Shown here: positions 12,428 through 24,382 of the stretch, one piece after another
Layout of the letters: each line of letters opens with the position of its first letter
Numbering within the stretch: position 1 is the stretch's first letter
Assembly (NCBI RefSeq): GCF_036785885.1
Contig: NC_092317.1
Span: 3,536,501 to 3,600,500, forward strand
Source: Coffea arabica
Taxonomy: Eukaryota; Streptophyta; Magnoliopsida; Gentianales; Rubiaceae
Direction of reading: 5' to 3'
Length of the DNA: 64,000 bases
Position numbers and translations under genes: made by a program
The notes under the pieces: model-generated
Database searches by the model: none
What the model saw: only the letters and a program-made list of their open reading frames with translations
Told to the model about the DNA's origin: nothing

Positions 12428-13072
12428 ATGGATTGGTTTTCTTGGCTCTCAAAAACTAGCCTGGACCCTTCCACTGCTTATGACTATGCGCTTACTTTTG
12501 CTCAAAACGAGCTGGAAGAAGATGACATAGCTCATTTCAATCATGAATTTCTTCAAAGCATGGGCATTTCTGTGGCGAAACACAGGCTCGAGATTCTCAA
12601 ATTTGCAAGAAAAGACAAAACTAGAAGCCTACGTCCCCTGTTACGGCTTCTGATTGCAGTCAAGCAAGCAAAGAACTATGTTGCTAAGCATATTCGCGTC
12701 CGTGTCGGTCAGGATAGCTCAGCTCATACTATGATCCCAGTTCCACAGATGAATAAAAGTTCAAGATGGAAGGCAGCTATGCTGAGGGCGAATAGGAAAT
12801 TGATTCAGACAACTAAGCGAGGTAGGCCTACGCTTCTTGCCGGTGGTACTAATAGTAATACTCCTCCAGTTGTGGCAGGTCAAGAAATATTGATGCTCAC
12901 AAATGGAAGCCCTCTGGAGTCTGATTCAAGTAGTAACAGTTCATCTGACACTGACGTTCAAGATTTCCATTTTCACAATGAAAAGTTGAACTGCAGTGAT
13001 GGTGAGTTTTGGTCGAATGGTATTGAAGAGCTCAAGTGGGAAACAATGTTCCAAAATCTGAAGCCCACATGA
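12428..13072 (+). CDS. SAM-domain protein, tandem copy 2
   Basis: A 214-residue, single-exon paralogue of the gene at 7067. The SAM domain (residues 1-65, [20 protein letters not shown] onward, with the same [10 protein letters not shown] helix) and the tail [15 protein letters not shown] are strongly conserved. The middle has diverged and gained a serine-rich stretch around residues 158-178 ([16 protein letters not shown]). The two genes are in the same orientation with related promoters, so they arose by tandem duplication. A role as an adaptor through the SAM domain is inferred from the family only. Confidence 0.88.
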   Translation: MDWFSWLSKTSLDPSTAYDYALTFAQNELEEDDIAHFNHEFLQSMGISVAKHRLEILKFARKDKTRSLRPLLRLLIAVKQAKNYVAKHIRVRVGQDSSAHTMIPVPQMNKSSRWKAAMLRANRKLIQTTKRGRPTLLAGGTNSNTPPVVAGQEILMLTNGSPLESDSSSNSSSDTDVQDFHFHNEKLNCSDGEFWSNGIEELKWETMFQNLKPT

Positions 13073-13994
13073 CGATCCCAGTGCTTATACATCATGTGGA
13101 ATTAATTCTTTTGGCTCTTCCATGCTCAAACTTGAGCAATTTGTGTTCCAAAATAAAATGGTTTTGTCGTCTCCCTTTGCACGCCATCATGCCTCCTTAC
13201 CGTTTCAGTAATCGGAGAATCACCTTGTAATCATATCCGTACCATACATACCACGGGTAGTTCATTTCCAATTTTGCTCTTTCTTGTTTGGTCTGTAATT
13301 AGCTTGGAATTGACAAAAATGGATGAAGTCAGTTGCAGATGTTTGGGTGCAGTAGCTTAGTTGCAACCCGTAACTTGTAATGTTTCTTTAATCTAGATTA
13401 ATATAAATGTGATGTTGTTATCAACTAGAATGGTTGTGAACCTTATTTTGATCAGATTAACTATGTTTTTCAACCTTGAGAAATGGGCTTCCTTTGGACA
13501 CAATTACATCATTAGATTGCTAAATGGCGAACTCTGATTGACTTTGTTTTTACTCCAGCCAAAGTTCCATTATTCAAGTAAGCATTTAACAATTTCACAT
13601 GATGGTACCCGAAATTTGACCTGCTTAAGGTCCTCAGCGAGTTCTAGACAGGAATTTCACGTATTAAAGAGTATCACGAATTCTGATCTACTGGCAGACA
13701 TATATGCTTCAACCCTTGAAACTGTAAAAATGATAACAAAAACAAAACTGTATTCTCTTCATACATGCATCAAACGATAGATATTACGGAAACTCATCAA
13801 GCCTTATTCAAGCAACTCAAAATTTTCTACCTAGTTCAAGTTCGTGTTTTGAGTAGTTTAGAGTACCGCAAAATATGTAATTTATATGAACTCTAGCACT
13901 TATCCTAAGGCTAGATGTCCAAGAATATCCTCCAAGAACTGAATGTGACTCAATAACATATTGTTTCTAGATAAGCGGAAAGATACTCTAGACA
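13073..13994. other. Intergenic, converging 3' ends
   Basis: This holds the presumed 3' UTRs of SAM gene 2 (+) and the MFS gene (-). A small open frame at 13538-13780 shows no family resemblance. Confidence 0.4.
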
Positions 13995-16900
13995 TCAATG
14001 GCCAGAACTCTGTGGCAGACGGAAAGAGCCCCCAGCATAAAGCATTTGGTAGACTGGTCTAATTCTGATTGTCAGAATTATGCTCAACAGAGCTCCCAGA
14101 CCACAAGCGCCAGCTAAAACTAGGAATGTAAGCCTATAGCAATCTGGACCAGCACAAGAAGACCCCCCTTGTTTAGCTGCTTCACTGTCATAGACCTGCC
14201 CAGCAAGCAGACCTGAAAAGAGGAGTGCACCTATAGGGTTCCCAAGCTGCATGAAGTTAAATATGACTCCGAAATGCCTCAAACCAAAAAGCTCAGATGC
14301 AGTTGGAATCATTATGGCAAACTGAAACCCAAAGCAAATACCAAGTAATGCTGTTGCAGCATATAGAGTTCCATTCAGAGCTGAAGCATAAAGAAGAAAC
14401 GTAATAACCATGAGTACTTGGGCTACAGTCATCCAAGCTGTTCGAGGAATTGCTTTTGACCTGAAATTAACAGAATACAATGTTGAATTACCTGGGAAAG
14501 ATATGTTAAAAGAAGTCTTATTGTTGAGATATGCCAACTTTTCCTACAGATTTTGAGAGATTATGTTTGATATCAAAATAATTTAGTTATTAGAAGAATA
14601 AGGATATTTGTTAACCAAAGATCATGTTGGTTTGTTAACAAATGTATTAGCTAAGATTTGCTAGTAGAAGAAGATTATATTTTGTTGAGATTTTTAGGAT
14701 AATTGTTAGTTGGATATTTTGCTACTTTGTTTCATGTAATCACTATAAATAGTGAGTTGATGAATATAGAACACAAACTCATTTTCCATCTTTAATACAA
14801 GTTTCTTATAAGCTTTTTTTGCAACACTAAAGTGTTGTTTCTTAGTTTATACCCCAAAAAACCAACACTTATCCAGAGTATATAGGTTCCAGAAATTGCC
14901 AGAAAAAAGAAATAAGAAGTAAGCTCAGTAATATGATTACCTGACAAAGTATTCCGAAACAGCACCAGCTCCAAGACGGCCCAAAAAGTTGCAAAAGCTG
15001 AACAAACTTAGCAATACTGTTGCATCATTCAATCCCAGAAGTGAAACTCCGATCTGTGCCAAATTATTCAGAACAGTGACTCCAGAACCAACCCCTAGGA
15101 AGTACACAAGCCACAATAGCCAGAAATCAGCTTTGATTACAGCTTCGCGAAACTTAAAGTCTTCCCCCCTTCTTGGTCTTCTTTTTTCCTTCACTGCACC
15201 TTCACCCACGGCTAGAAGAGTATCCACATCTGAGGCATCATCAGTCTCCATAAAGCTTCCAAGATATGCTGCTGAAGAAGAGGGGGTTAAAAGAGGATCT
15301 GCCTTATTTGAATCCTCCCCTGCAATCAAATTACCTGAAGAACCAGTTGATTGGTCTTTCTTTCTACGGTTAGCAGGGAATAGTGTCATTTTTAAGGGAA
15401 TTGCAAGAGGAAACATCAAAAGAACAACCATGATAGCCACAAAGATATATTTGATGTAGGCACTTAGAGATAATGTGTCTGTTAGAATTGTAGTAGTGAG
15501 AAGGTAAACAGCAAGTAAGAGACTCGCTGCTTGAATGAAAAGAAAATGGACACGTTCTGAAGAGTCTTCTTCAGAAGCAGGAGTACAAGCCCGAACAAAG
15601 TACATCATGGCCAAACATATGACAGGAATACCCAATGCAAGGAACAGTAATAGCTTCGAAGCTGACCCATCAAGCACCATGGTGTACACCTCCGTTAAAA
15701 CTGCAGCACTGAGCCCCACATAGCCTTTTAGAATTCCAGCAACCGTGCCTCTACTGACAGGGAAATTCCTCATGTTGGTTACAAGTACAGCTGTGCCAAG
15801 CCATGCACTGCTATGTGTGGCAACACAGAGTGCAAGAAATAACTGTCAACAGCATCAGCAATTGACTGATGAGAACTTAGATATGTTTGCCATAAAGGCA
15901 ACATTTTACAGAATTTGAAACTTTAATTGAAGATGTCTATCTATTTGACATCTACCAACCCCAGAGAGAGATACTCAGAGAAGAAAAAGAAAGAAATAGT
16001 GAAAGTAAATGAACAAAAAATGGCTCCTTTGCAGCCTTCTTTGTCAAGAGAAAAATGCCAAAAGAGAATGAGTGCGATGGTAAAACAAGTCATATCTTTC
16101 TTAAGAGAATGAGTGCTTGGACACACTGGTGACACATTAAACTAAGGTGAAAAAAAAAGCAATGATATGTGTAATAGAGTTTTTAAAAAATTTTTAGATC
16201 CTCATCTTTTATGAGAAATGGCAGGAAGGGGTTGAAGGAGCTAAAAAAAGTGCCACATGGACAAGCTCTCTACATGTTCAGAGAGCTACTATGCCAGTTA
16301 GAAGTAAAGAAGAGGTAACATTTCAGCAGAAATAGCATCTAATCAAATCAACGAGGTAGAAGAACAAGAACCAATACACAGCAACTTACCCTTGCTTTTT
16401 CACTCCACCACGATAGCTAACCACAAATATACAGACATGTATGCCAATCAAGAGTATTAGCAACAAAATATTACCTCATCTCTTTCAGAAATACAAGTTT
16501 GGCACCTAGGCATGCTAAAAAATGATACTGAGTCAGAAAAGACTCGATGAAAAAGGCTCTAAGCGAAGATGGGTGAGGGCCACAATCAATTTCATAAATG
16601 AAATAGGCAAATGGATGTTTAAATCTGGATCTTGTTACTCTTTTACAAAATTTCTCCTGGCAATTCTACACATTCTGCACCTTAATAGAGATTATAAAAT
16701 GCATGAGTATGTAAATACCACAAGACATACTCCACAACCATGATTACGTTGCACAAAGTTTGATCTATCACCCAAACGTGGAAGGAAAAAAAAAAAGGTG
16801 AAGAAAATTCGTTGTCATCACTTGGTTTAAGCTTCAAAAGTATTTATTAAACATGAACCAACAGTACAATGAATACTCTATGAGATGACACATGGAAACA

Positions 16901-17821
16901 GCTTTGTTGGGTTGATGCAGAAAAAATACTATAGTGGTCTTTGCATTAGCTCGATTGAGGGATTTATTCAAAAACCTACGAAGTTTCGAATTCTGTCAAC
17001 ATTATAATCAAGTAAACGAACCAACTAGTCCACATCAGAATAACCTACGTCAAAACACAGTAAATTCTTAGAAATTAATTCAGCCAAACATTAGAGTCTT
17101 GAAAGCATGACAGCATAAGCCATCCATCCCTCAGGAAACTAAAGCATTCTTTGAATTGAAAAGTCAAATATTACAGGAAAACAGACCAAAAGTAAAGAGT
17201 GCTGAACTCGACATGTTAGAAACTTGCAGCAGTAAGCATTTGACAGATATCAATTTAGCACAACCAAATCAATCTCAGAAACTATCACAGGATTATCGCA
17301 ACTACTGCCAAAGAACACCAATCTCATATTTCAGAAAATGAAGTTCCCGGTAGGATGTAGAACACAACAATCATATAATATGCTTTTTTTAATGATAAAT
17401 ACTTGCACAGAATCAATAAATCCTAAAAATGCAAAGTAAGATGATAAATCATAGAAGCGGATAGGGATTGAGACAGAGTAAGAAAAGAACTTACAACCCA
17501 ATAAGGCATGTAATGAACAGTTTCACTAACAGCAAGCCACAGAACACCATAACCCAAGAAAGACAGACAAACCGCAACAAGCAGAATAGCCCAAGGTGGG
17601 AACTTGTTGCAAGCAATACCCGGGATAATCCCTACGTTTTCTCCAAAATCATTAGCCACCCCAAGCATAGTCAGCTGCTCCTGACTGAGACCCAGTACCG
17701 ATTTGAGAGCAGAAGAGTAAAGAGGAAAAGTATAGCCATTCCCAGCTGCTATTTGCACCCAAACAGCTGCTCCTAATCCCACCCATGGCGGCCTGCTCCC
17801 AGCTTTCAAAGTTACTACCAT
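13995..17821 (-). CDS. Nodulin-like MFS transporter (NFD4-like)
   Basis: A three-exon gene: 17495-17821, 14941-15842 and 13995-14460, all with GT-AG borders and matching phases, giving 564 residues. The frame is open above 17821 but without an ATG, so the start is MVVTLKAGSRPPWVG. Residues 1-250 carry the nodulin-like domain: WVQIAAGNGYTFPLYSSALK, NDFGENVGIIPG, and MRNFPVSRGTVAGILKGY at the start of the conserved loop. A charged cytoplasmic loop (RRPRRGEDFKFREAV) precedes the C-terminal MFS half with GVGSGVTVLNNLAQIG and FLGRLGAGAVSEY. The protein has about 12 membrane spans. Relatives include Arabidopsis NFD4 and the neighbour-by-synteny At1g80530. The substrate is unknown. The first intron is 1.65 kb; the second (480 bp) may contain an LTR-like insertion. 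Confidence 0.9.
14523..14826 (+). mobile_element. Possible solo-LTR-like insertion in MFS intron 2
   Basis: The intron holds a stretch with TGTTG near its start, a TATA box (CACTATAAATAGTGAG, about 14741-14756) and a TTTAATACAAG stretch before a CAACA end near 14826. This is the layout of a short Copia/TRIM LTR on the + strand, opposite to the gene. I could not find a clean target-site duplication, so the borders are guesses. Confidence 0.3.
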
Positions 17822-18150
17822 TTTTTTCTTTCTTTTTCTAGGAAGAGTCCTAGAAACAAGAAACTTGGTATCTTCCCACTTCGTAGAGCCTTTCAGACCC
17901 AAGTCATTAGTAACCAGTGATCAAGGGGTTGGATTTGGACTAGTAACAAGTTTATATTGCGTCAGACGGCAATGGGAAGGATTTTTGTCACAATAAAGGG
18001 ACCCAAAGAAAAGGTCGGTTTTGATGATTCTAGTGTTCGCATTTGGTAAAGTGCATTTGATTCGATGGCAAAATGGCATACGAACTTGCGAAGTGAAGAT
18101 ACCGTGAATGGTGATGCCACGTATATCATATTTACAGAAAACTTTTTGCC

Positions 18151-18879
18151 CTTTTCTTTGGAATAATATCAGAAACCTCCTTTGAGGTTTCTCCTAGTAT
18201 CACTTCACGCCCCTGAGATTCTAAAAATATCACTTGCCTCCCCCTAATAATCGTAAAATAATTATATTAGCCCTCACTTGATATATGATTCACATATCAA
18301 ATAAATGGAGTTCAAAAAATAAACAAAAAGAAACAAAAGTCACTTTGTTCTCTTTCTCTGTTCTCTCATATCCTCTCTTGCTCTTTTTTTATGTGATTTT
18401 TTTTAATAAAAATTATAGTAAACTGAATTTTGTTTGTATTTTTTTATTTTATGATTGTGATAGAGTGAAGTATGATTACTTTGTTTATTTTGAGTTGATT
18501 TTTATAATGATTTAGTACAACTTAAAGGTTTGTGCCATTGATTGAGAAAATGTTAGAAAAAAATAAGTTTAATAAAAAATCAATTTTAAGCGTATAAAGT
18601 TGAATTGGTGCTAGAACTCTACAAATATATATTTTCTTTTTTAAATTTATATTTTTACGGAATATAACTTTGTGATATGATGGTATTACTATATATTGTT
18701 TTGTAGGTGATAGTTTTTGTTGAAGTGAAAGAGAAAAAGGATAATTTAGGATTTTTTCAAAATTTTATTACACAAATAACAAAAAGTAAGGAAGGTAAGT
18801 AATTTTCTAAAACATTAGAAGCGCTAAGTAATATTAAGAGAAATCTCAAAGAGATTTCTAATATTATTCCCTTTTATTT
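18151..18879. mobile_element. Second non-autonomous MULE of the same family
   Basis: The element runs 18160-18870 (711 bp). Its ends read GGAATAATATCAGAAACCTCC on the left and, inverted, GGAATAATATTAGAAATCTC on the right, so they resemble the long ends of 9284-10627. The flanks CTTTTCTTT (18151-18159) and CTTTTATTT (18871-18879) form a 9-bp target duplication with one mismatch. The interior is AT-rich without a transposase. It is more diverged than the first copy and hence probably older. It lies about 330 bp upstream of the MFS start codon, close to or within its promoter. Confidence 0.78.
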
Positions 18880-20022
18880 TATACCTTTTTTGGGTTGAAA
18901 ATTGACATGAGAAAATAATAGCAGTCCTGAGCTAGGCTAACAACCACCATTTGCGATCATAAGCACACGTGAACCCAACGTTAGCCGTTAGCTAAAATAA
19001 AAATTCACCAAACTCACAATGGCCAACCTTAATTTCCACGTGTAGGTAGCACATGCACGTACCGTGAGGCAACAAGTCATTAGTTGAAGGTATTTCTTTA
19101 AGTGTGATCAATAGTGACAGCTTTGGAGCATTTTTTTTACTAGGTTAACGAGTTAGTGGTCCCAATAGGCGACAATGGTTTGATTGGATCGGCCAAGTCA
19201 ACAATGAATATTTTGGGGGGCAAACTCATGTTTTAAAAATTTTTTAGAGCAATAACTTTATTCGGAGAGATTGAATTTTTTTTTTACTCATGAATTGCCT
19301 TTATTAGTTTTATAACTGTAGGAGAAATAACTTGTGGAGTGTTTTTCAAAAATTAGTTTTTCAAATACAATAAAAGTTACAACAAAGTACTCTAAAAGAT
19401 AATCTAAAAATTAGTTTAAATTTTTTTAAAATTTTACCAAATATCTCAAAAATAAAGTGCCAATAAAAAATATTCCAAAATATTTTCTAAAAATATGTTA
19501 AAATATACTCTAAAAACTCTGCTACAGCAAAGTTTTTCGAAAACACCTTAAAAAACAGCTAATCCAAACGGAGTGTTGACTTTTACCAACACTAGCAAGT
19601 TTGAGCCTTTTAATAATTCAACTCGTATTGTCGGTATTTTTATTCAATTCCATCTATCATTGAATCAATTTCACAAGGGATGTTTAATAATAGCGTAGGT
19701 CCACAATTTCTTCTTAGCTCTTTTCGAAAGTTAATGTTGAAGTAATTTTTATTTACGTTTTTAGAGTTATAGAATGAACATAAGATTGAGATTCTAAAAA
19801 TAAAAGGTTTTAGATTCAATTACTTCGATCTCTTTTCTATTTCTTAAATCTCGCCCTTTCTTTATTAAACAAAAAAAATTGGATGAACAAGAAAAAAAAA
19901 TGCAAACAAGTGATCTATCTTTCTTTATAATTTTGTAAAGGTTGCAGGGATGATCAAGACAAATGGTCAGCCAACCACAGAATCCATTATAAGATCAACC
20001 AACGGCTAAGCTACCAAGCCTC
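18880..20022. other. Intergenic with a second family-1 repeat
   Basis: Apart from the repeat at 19331-19575, no gene or structured element is seen. Confidence 0.4.
19331..19575. repeat. MITE-like repeat, family 1, copy 2
   Basis: The internal layout matches 387-621: TTTTTCAAAAATTAGTTTTTC at the left, ACTCTAAAAACTCTGCTACAG near the right, and ending CTAATCCAAACGGA. The left terminal TTGGATTA is missing or degraded in this copy. Confidence 0.5.
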
Positions 20023-20401
20023 GTTTTTTTTTTTTTTTTTTTTTGGGGGTAAAAAGGAGAATTGCATAAACAAAACCAGAGCACAACAGATGTTACCTGG
20101 CTATTACATATCGTCCCAATGCTACGAGAGGAAAGCACATCCCTCTGGTGTCCTCATCAAAAGCAAAAGAAATATCAGGAGGACAAGTATCAACAATTTC
20201 AAAAGATTTGTCTAAGTTGCATCCTAAACTTTGTAAGAGCATCAGCACAGCACATCTGTTGGCTTCGTGATAAACATGCATGAGCTTAAACTGCTGCAGC
20301 TGCAAAAGCAGGAATCTGCAATCCATGATGATAGGATGTAAATAATGGTCAGGACTGTCATTAGCTTTTAACCGCCAAGGATAAAATGTCAGCACAATCA
20401 A
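20023..20401 (-). mobile_element. LINE 3' fragment with poly(A) tail
   Basis: On the - strand the protein fragment contains MDCRFLLLQLQQFKLMHVY followed by HEANRCA, the last helix of the RNase H-like domain of plant LINE-type elements (usual motif HV.REAN..AD.LA). After PPDISFAFDEDTRG the frame closes, and about 70 bp further downstream there is a run of about 22 A (T at 20023-20044 on the + strand). A 3' coding end plus poly(A) with loss of the 5' part is a typical truncated LINE insertion. The usual AD in the AN..AD motif reads AV, so the fragment is decayed. I found no matching target duplication. Confidence 0.7.
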
Positions 20402-21050
20402 CTTCTATCTCAAGTCAAGATGGGGAATTTTGAGAGATGTCGAACGTTCAATTCTTCTCCACCAAACGTTCAAATCTTCTCCACCAAACGGCAGTCATCT
20501 CATTCCTCACGCCTGATGGAACTATGTTTTCATATTCGAATCGGGAATCGACTCGGTCGAGCTTATGGGTCAGGGGTCAATGGGTTCGACCCGATTCGAT
20601 CGGAATTAAACCAGATGATGTCATAAATAAAAATTATTTAAAATTTAAAATATTGTATGTAAAATACTTAAGAACATGTTAATATTAATAAATGTATATT
20701 TATATATGTTTGATGTTTCAAATATATTTAACAAGAAAATACAAAGAAATTAGAATGATCAAGTAGCAATTTATATTATTCAATGAACATTAACAAGTTT
20801 AGAATTAACATTATAGATTTGATTAAAAAATAGGAAAAATCGTTCAAAACGTCCCTCACATTTTGCAAAATGACTTTTTCATCATTTACTTTTAAAAGTG
20901 TACTTTTACGTCCCTTACAAATTCATATTGATTAAATTTAATCCCTATCTAGATTTCCGACTAGTTTTTTGTCGAAATGCACCACGTTCCTTGCACGTGA
21001 TCACTTTTTAAGGGTAAAATTGTCAAATCAAAATTTACATTATTCAATCC
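20402..21050. other. AT-rich intergenic stretch
   Basis: A small repeat pair 'caccaaacg' near 20460-20490 and unstructured AT-rich sequence; no gene seen. Confidence 0.35.
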
Positions 21051-21186
21051 ATAGTTTCTCACATTTCACAAAATGAATTTTTTTGTCCCTCACATTTCAC
21101 AAAATGAATTGTTTCGTCCCTCAGATTTCACAAAATGAATTTTTTCATCCCTCATATTTTACAAAATAATTTTTTTCATTTCTCAT
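21051..21186. repeat. Imperfect tandem repeat, period about 35 bp
   Basis: Four units share the core CCCTCACATTTCACAAAATGA followed by a T-rich spacer and 'gtccctca' or 'atccctca'. A related single unit lies at 20850-20880 ('gtccctcacattttgcaaaatga'). These units look like the subterminal part of a larger degraded element. Confidence 0.55.
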
Positions 21187-23082
21187 TGTTCATGTGTATG
21201 AATAACTTTTTTTAAAACTAATTTATATATCTATTTGATCTCACCTGGACAATACGAATAACATGTAATATATCTCTATTTAATTTTCACCTAAACATAC
21301 TATTTATGTGAAATTTAAATAGATATATACAGGGGTTTAAAAAAATTGTTAGTTTTTCACTCATGTTCATTCCTTTTACTCGAAAATTGAAAACAAAGAA
21401 AATATTTAATTCTAAACATTATCAAGTGTTTATATCGAATTAAATTTAGACAGAAAAAATAAACAAAGGAAAAGTATAACAAAAAGAAGTAAGTAATTGA
21501 CACTTTCAAATTTTAAAATAATCATAAGGTAAGAAATTCAACTATTGGTCTTAAAGGTAGCGAGTAAAAATTTCATATTTAAACTGCAATTTGTTAGCAT
21601 GACTATCGAATTCGAATTAACACCGATTAATTAGATACTCTTATTAAACAACTCAATAAATGAATTATTACTAAAATAGAAAAGACTACAAATATTGAAT
21701 AGATTCACATGGTGAAATCACACACATATATATATAGGTTTAAAACAAAATTATTAGATTTAAACCCATGTATATATCGATCTGTTTAGGTGAAATCAAA
21801 TAGAGATATATTACATATTATTTGTACTGTTTATATGAAATCAACACAGTTATGGAAAACTCCAAATGTGAAGTTTCCATTGATAGTAAAAGACCAAACT
21901 TAGGAGCAGGAAAAAATGCCCACATGGCGGCTGCCAGCTTACAAAAGGTGCCCAGTACACCTCCTTGGGGCCCCCAGTATTCAAGAAGAAGCTTTCGCCA
22001 GAACAACAGGGCCTGTGGTCCTTGTGCGTTGAACAAGCCTCCTTTAACTTAGGGTTTTAAAGCCGGAATGAAGGACATCAAGTCTTTTGTCATCAGCTCT
22101 GTATGTCATCATGACCCTTGCTGATTCTTTTCTAGGCGATATATGCGGGAATACAGTCTACTTTTCTAGGGAAAATATTTTACATCCAATCAAACAGACC
22201 CTAAAATGTTTTCATTTTCCTTTTTTATTTTAAAAAAAAACTTTTAAGCCGCTACAGGGCGGAAAAAATATCAAAGTTTTTTGAATTTATCATGTAATCC
22301 ATTCTTGGTTTCTTAAAAGGGTCCAGACTGTGGCTGCTGTGAATAGCCCAAAGCCAATCAAAAGCGCATCGCAGCGATCAGTTAACTGATCAGATTGTGG
22401 TTGCAGTGAATTACCCCAAGCCCAATCTAAAGAGCAAAAAGCTATAACGGGATACAGCATATGCTGGCCAGTTGACAGCCTGGTTTATTCAGTGGCCATC
22501 AATCGTTGTTGGACTCGGGATATCCACGGCCTTTTCTTCAATTGCTAATGCTGGCCCAAAATACTTGTGAAAAGAACGGGTATCTTTGCATTTACAGCTT
22601 AAAACAATTGGCTGTTATTAACAACATAACAACCTCTTTGGAGTTTATTGAGGTTAGTTTCTTTGGGTTAGACTAGGTTTAAATTGGTCTCATCTTCTAT
22701 CAACCCTTTTCTGTAGGTTGATATGATTTGTTCCCGCTTGATCTTGCATTTCAAGGTAAAAATAAAACTGGAAAAAAATGTATAAAGTATATATATAAAA
22801 AAAAAAAAATTGCATGGATGGTAAATTCTCAGAGACCATCACTGGCCCCTAGTCCACACTATACCGGTACACAACTCAAAGTCGTTAGTATTTACTACTA
22901 GTACTTACGACTCGGTCTCCCGACTATGTTTCTAGCCTCCAACTTTTTCTAAAAACGGCTGAAGAAATCGTCAAGTACTGATTCGCCGAGTTGACTCGAG
23001 AAACTGGTCAGAATCGCCACAACGTTCCAGTCGGAACTCGTATCTGTACATTCGGGGAAAGGCAAAGCAGCAATAGCGGCAG
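21187..23082. other. Intergenic region, no gene recognised
   Basis: The AT-rich part to 21800 shows nothing. At 22320-22440 a segment containing 'tgtggctgctgtgaatagccca' is repeated in diverged form ('tgtggttgcagtgaattacccc'), with a perfect 16-bp palindrome between the two copies at 22376-22391. A (T/A)n run lies near 22795. Confidence 0.35.
22376..22391. repeat. Perfect 16-bp palindrome
   Basis: GATCAGTTAACTGATC equals its own reverse complement. It lies between the two halves of a short diverged duplication at 22320-22440. There is no evidence of function. Confidence 0.5.
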
Positions 23083-23666
23083 TCACAAATCTTCCGCTTT
23101 GGACATGATAGATAGCCGACTCGGCCGCGGGTGGAAGTCGCCCCGCCGTCTGAGATTATGCGACGACGGCCGAATTAAGGCGGTGAGGGCCCGTTTCACC
23201 AAATCACCTTCCACGGTGCCAATTCTCACCAGCGAATTCGTCATCGCCGATCTGCTCCTGTAATCAGTTGATGACTGGACCGGTTATAGGACCCCGTGTG
23301 GTGATCATTCCTGTTGGTGTTCTTATGCAGGCTGCACCGGAACGACCCCGGGTGGGTCGTCGGCGAGCACAGGCACGTCCTCTTCTGATTAGATGGCACT
23401 GGTCTATTACTTTGCCTCGATTGCCGGGGGGAAACAACGATCGATCGGCCGGGAGAGGTTGAGAAACGGACGGAAGGCGTCGGGGAAACAGATCTGCATA
23501 AATTGACCCGAGTTGGAGATGTGGGCCGGGCCATAATGGCGGGTCCGGCTCGGGCAGAGAAGGCCGAGGAAGATGAGCAAAAACGGCCCAGAGGCGAGAG
23601 TGAGCGTTGGAAATGGTGCTGAAATCCGGCGCCGGTGGCCTTGCTTTTCGATGATGACGTCACCAT
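23083..23666 (-). pseudogene. Serine-rich protein gene, frame broken once
   Basis: The 5' frame (23241-23666, ATG at 23666, 141 codons) encodes a serine/arginine-rich N-terminus (SPTRVNLCRSVSPTPSVRFS) and then CLCSPTTHPGSFRCSLHKN. That cysteine motif is the signature of a small plant family annotated only as serine-rich protein-like. In the family the protein continues with a conserved C-terminus. Here that part lies in another frame at 23083-23244: MTNSLVRIGTVEGDLVKRAL, then IRPSSHNLRRRGDF and PRPSRLSIMSKAEDL. The second frame is open back only to about 23287, so a single-base indel between about 23245 and 23287 separates the halves. No GT-AG intron of credible size fits. Either the gene is recently broken, or the base is a sequence error, or a short 141-residue protein is made. 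Function is unknown. Confidence 0.8.
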
Positions 23667-23825
23667 CTTGTGTCGATTTCACTTGTGGATTTGAAACTGG
23701 AGAGTGTGAAATATTTTTTTAAAATTATATTCGGAAAAAAGAGTTTTTTTCTTTTTTTAAAAAAAATCTCCTAATAGCGCCGGTTGGCTCTCTATTTCGG
23801 CAAACCTAAGCAAGACTGAAGCAAG

Positions 23826-23835
23826 GCTTATATAG
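23826..23835 (-). promoter_or_regulatory. TATA box of the serine-rich gene
   Basis: GCTATATAAG on the - strand lies about 160 bp upstream of the ATG at 23666. That spacing leaves a 5' UTR of roughly 130 bases. The promoter looks intact, which favours a recent rather than ancient break in the coding frame. Confidence 0.6.
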
Positions 23836-24206
23836 CTGGGGAAGGCGATGGCAAGTTGGGAATTAAGTGCATGTCTGAGGAGTTTTTGGTAAAGAGAAGG
23901 TGGACCGGCCGTTGGATTAGCTTAGATAGATACTGGTAGTATGTCGGGATGGTTTTCCAATGGATTAAAACTCAAAAGAACAAAAAGCTATGGGCTGTCA
24001 GATCAAGATCATGACACACTCGAGACGCGCGAGCGAGCTTGCTTTTGACGTGCCGGGGTATGTTTTATGAATTCTATCCAAGAATATTGGCAACTGAGGG
24101 TGTGATGATGACATTTGGGCCGTCATATTATCGTTTTGGCCGGCGGTCAAAGTTAAAGATGGGTAACTTTAAACAAAATGTGATTTAGTAGTAATTAATA
24201 AAAAGA

Positions 24207-24382
24207 ATCTTTATCTATAGAATTTTGATTAATCTTATGTATATTGATTATATATACATTATTATTATTGTTGAATATTTGATAATTAATTTAAATTTTA
24301 TATAATTATTAAATATTTAACTGTTATAGTTTATATAGTATTAATAGATATAAGATTAATTCATATAATTTTCCTTAAACAT
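24207..24382. repeat. Possible AT-rich MITE
   Basis: GATTAATCTTATGTAT on the left mirrors ATATAAGATTAATTCATA on the right, enclosing very AT-rich sequence. Borders and target duplication are unclear. Confidence 0.3.

Noticed and set aside
14989-15459. Long + strand open frame
   Set aside because: It is the antisense shadow of MFS exon 2, which shows clear family motifs on the - strand.
22991-23263. + strand open frame of 90 residues
   Set aside because: It is the antisense of the C-terminal part of the serine-rich gene, which has family motifs on the - strand.
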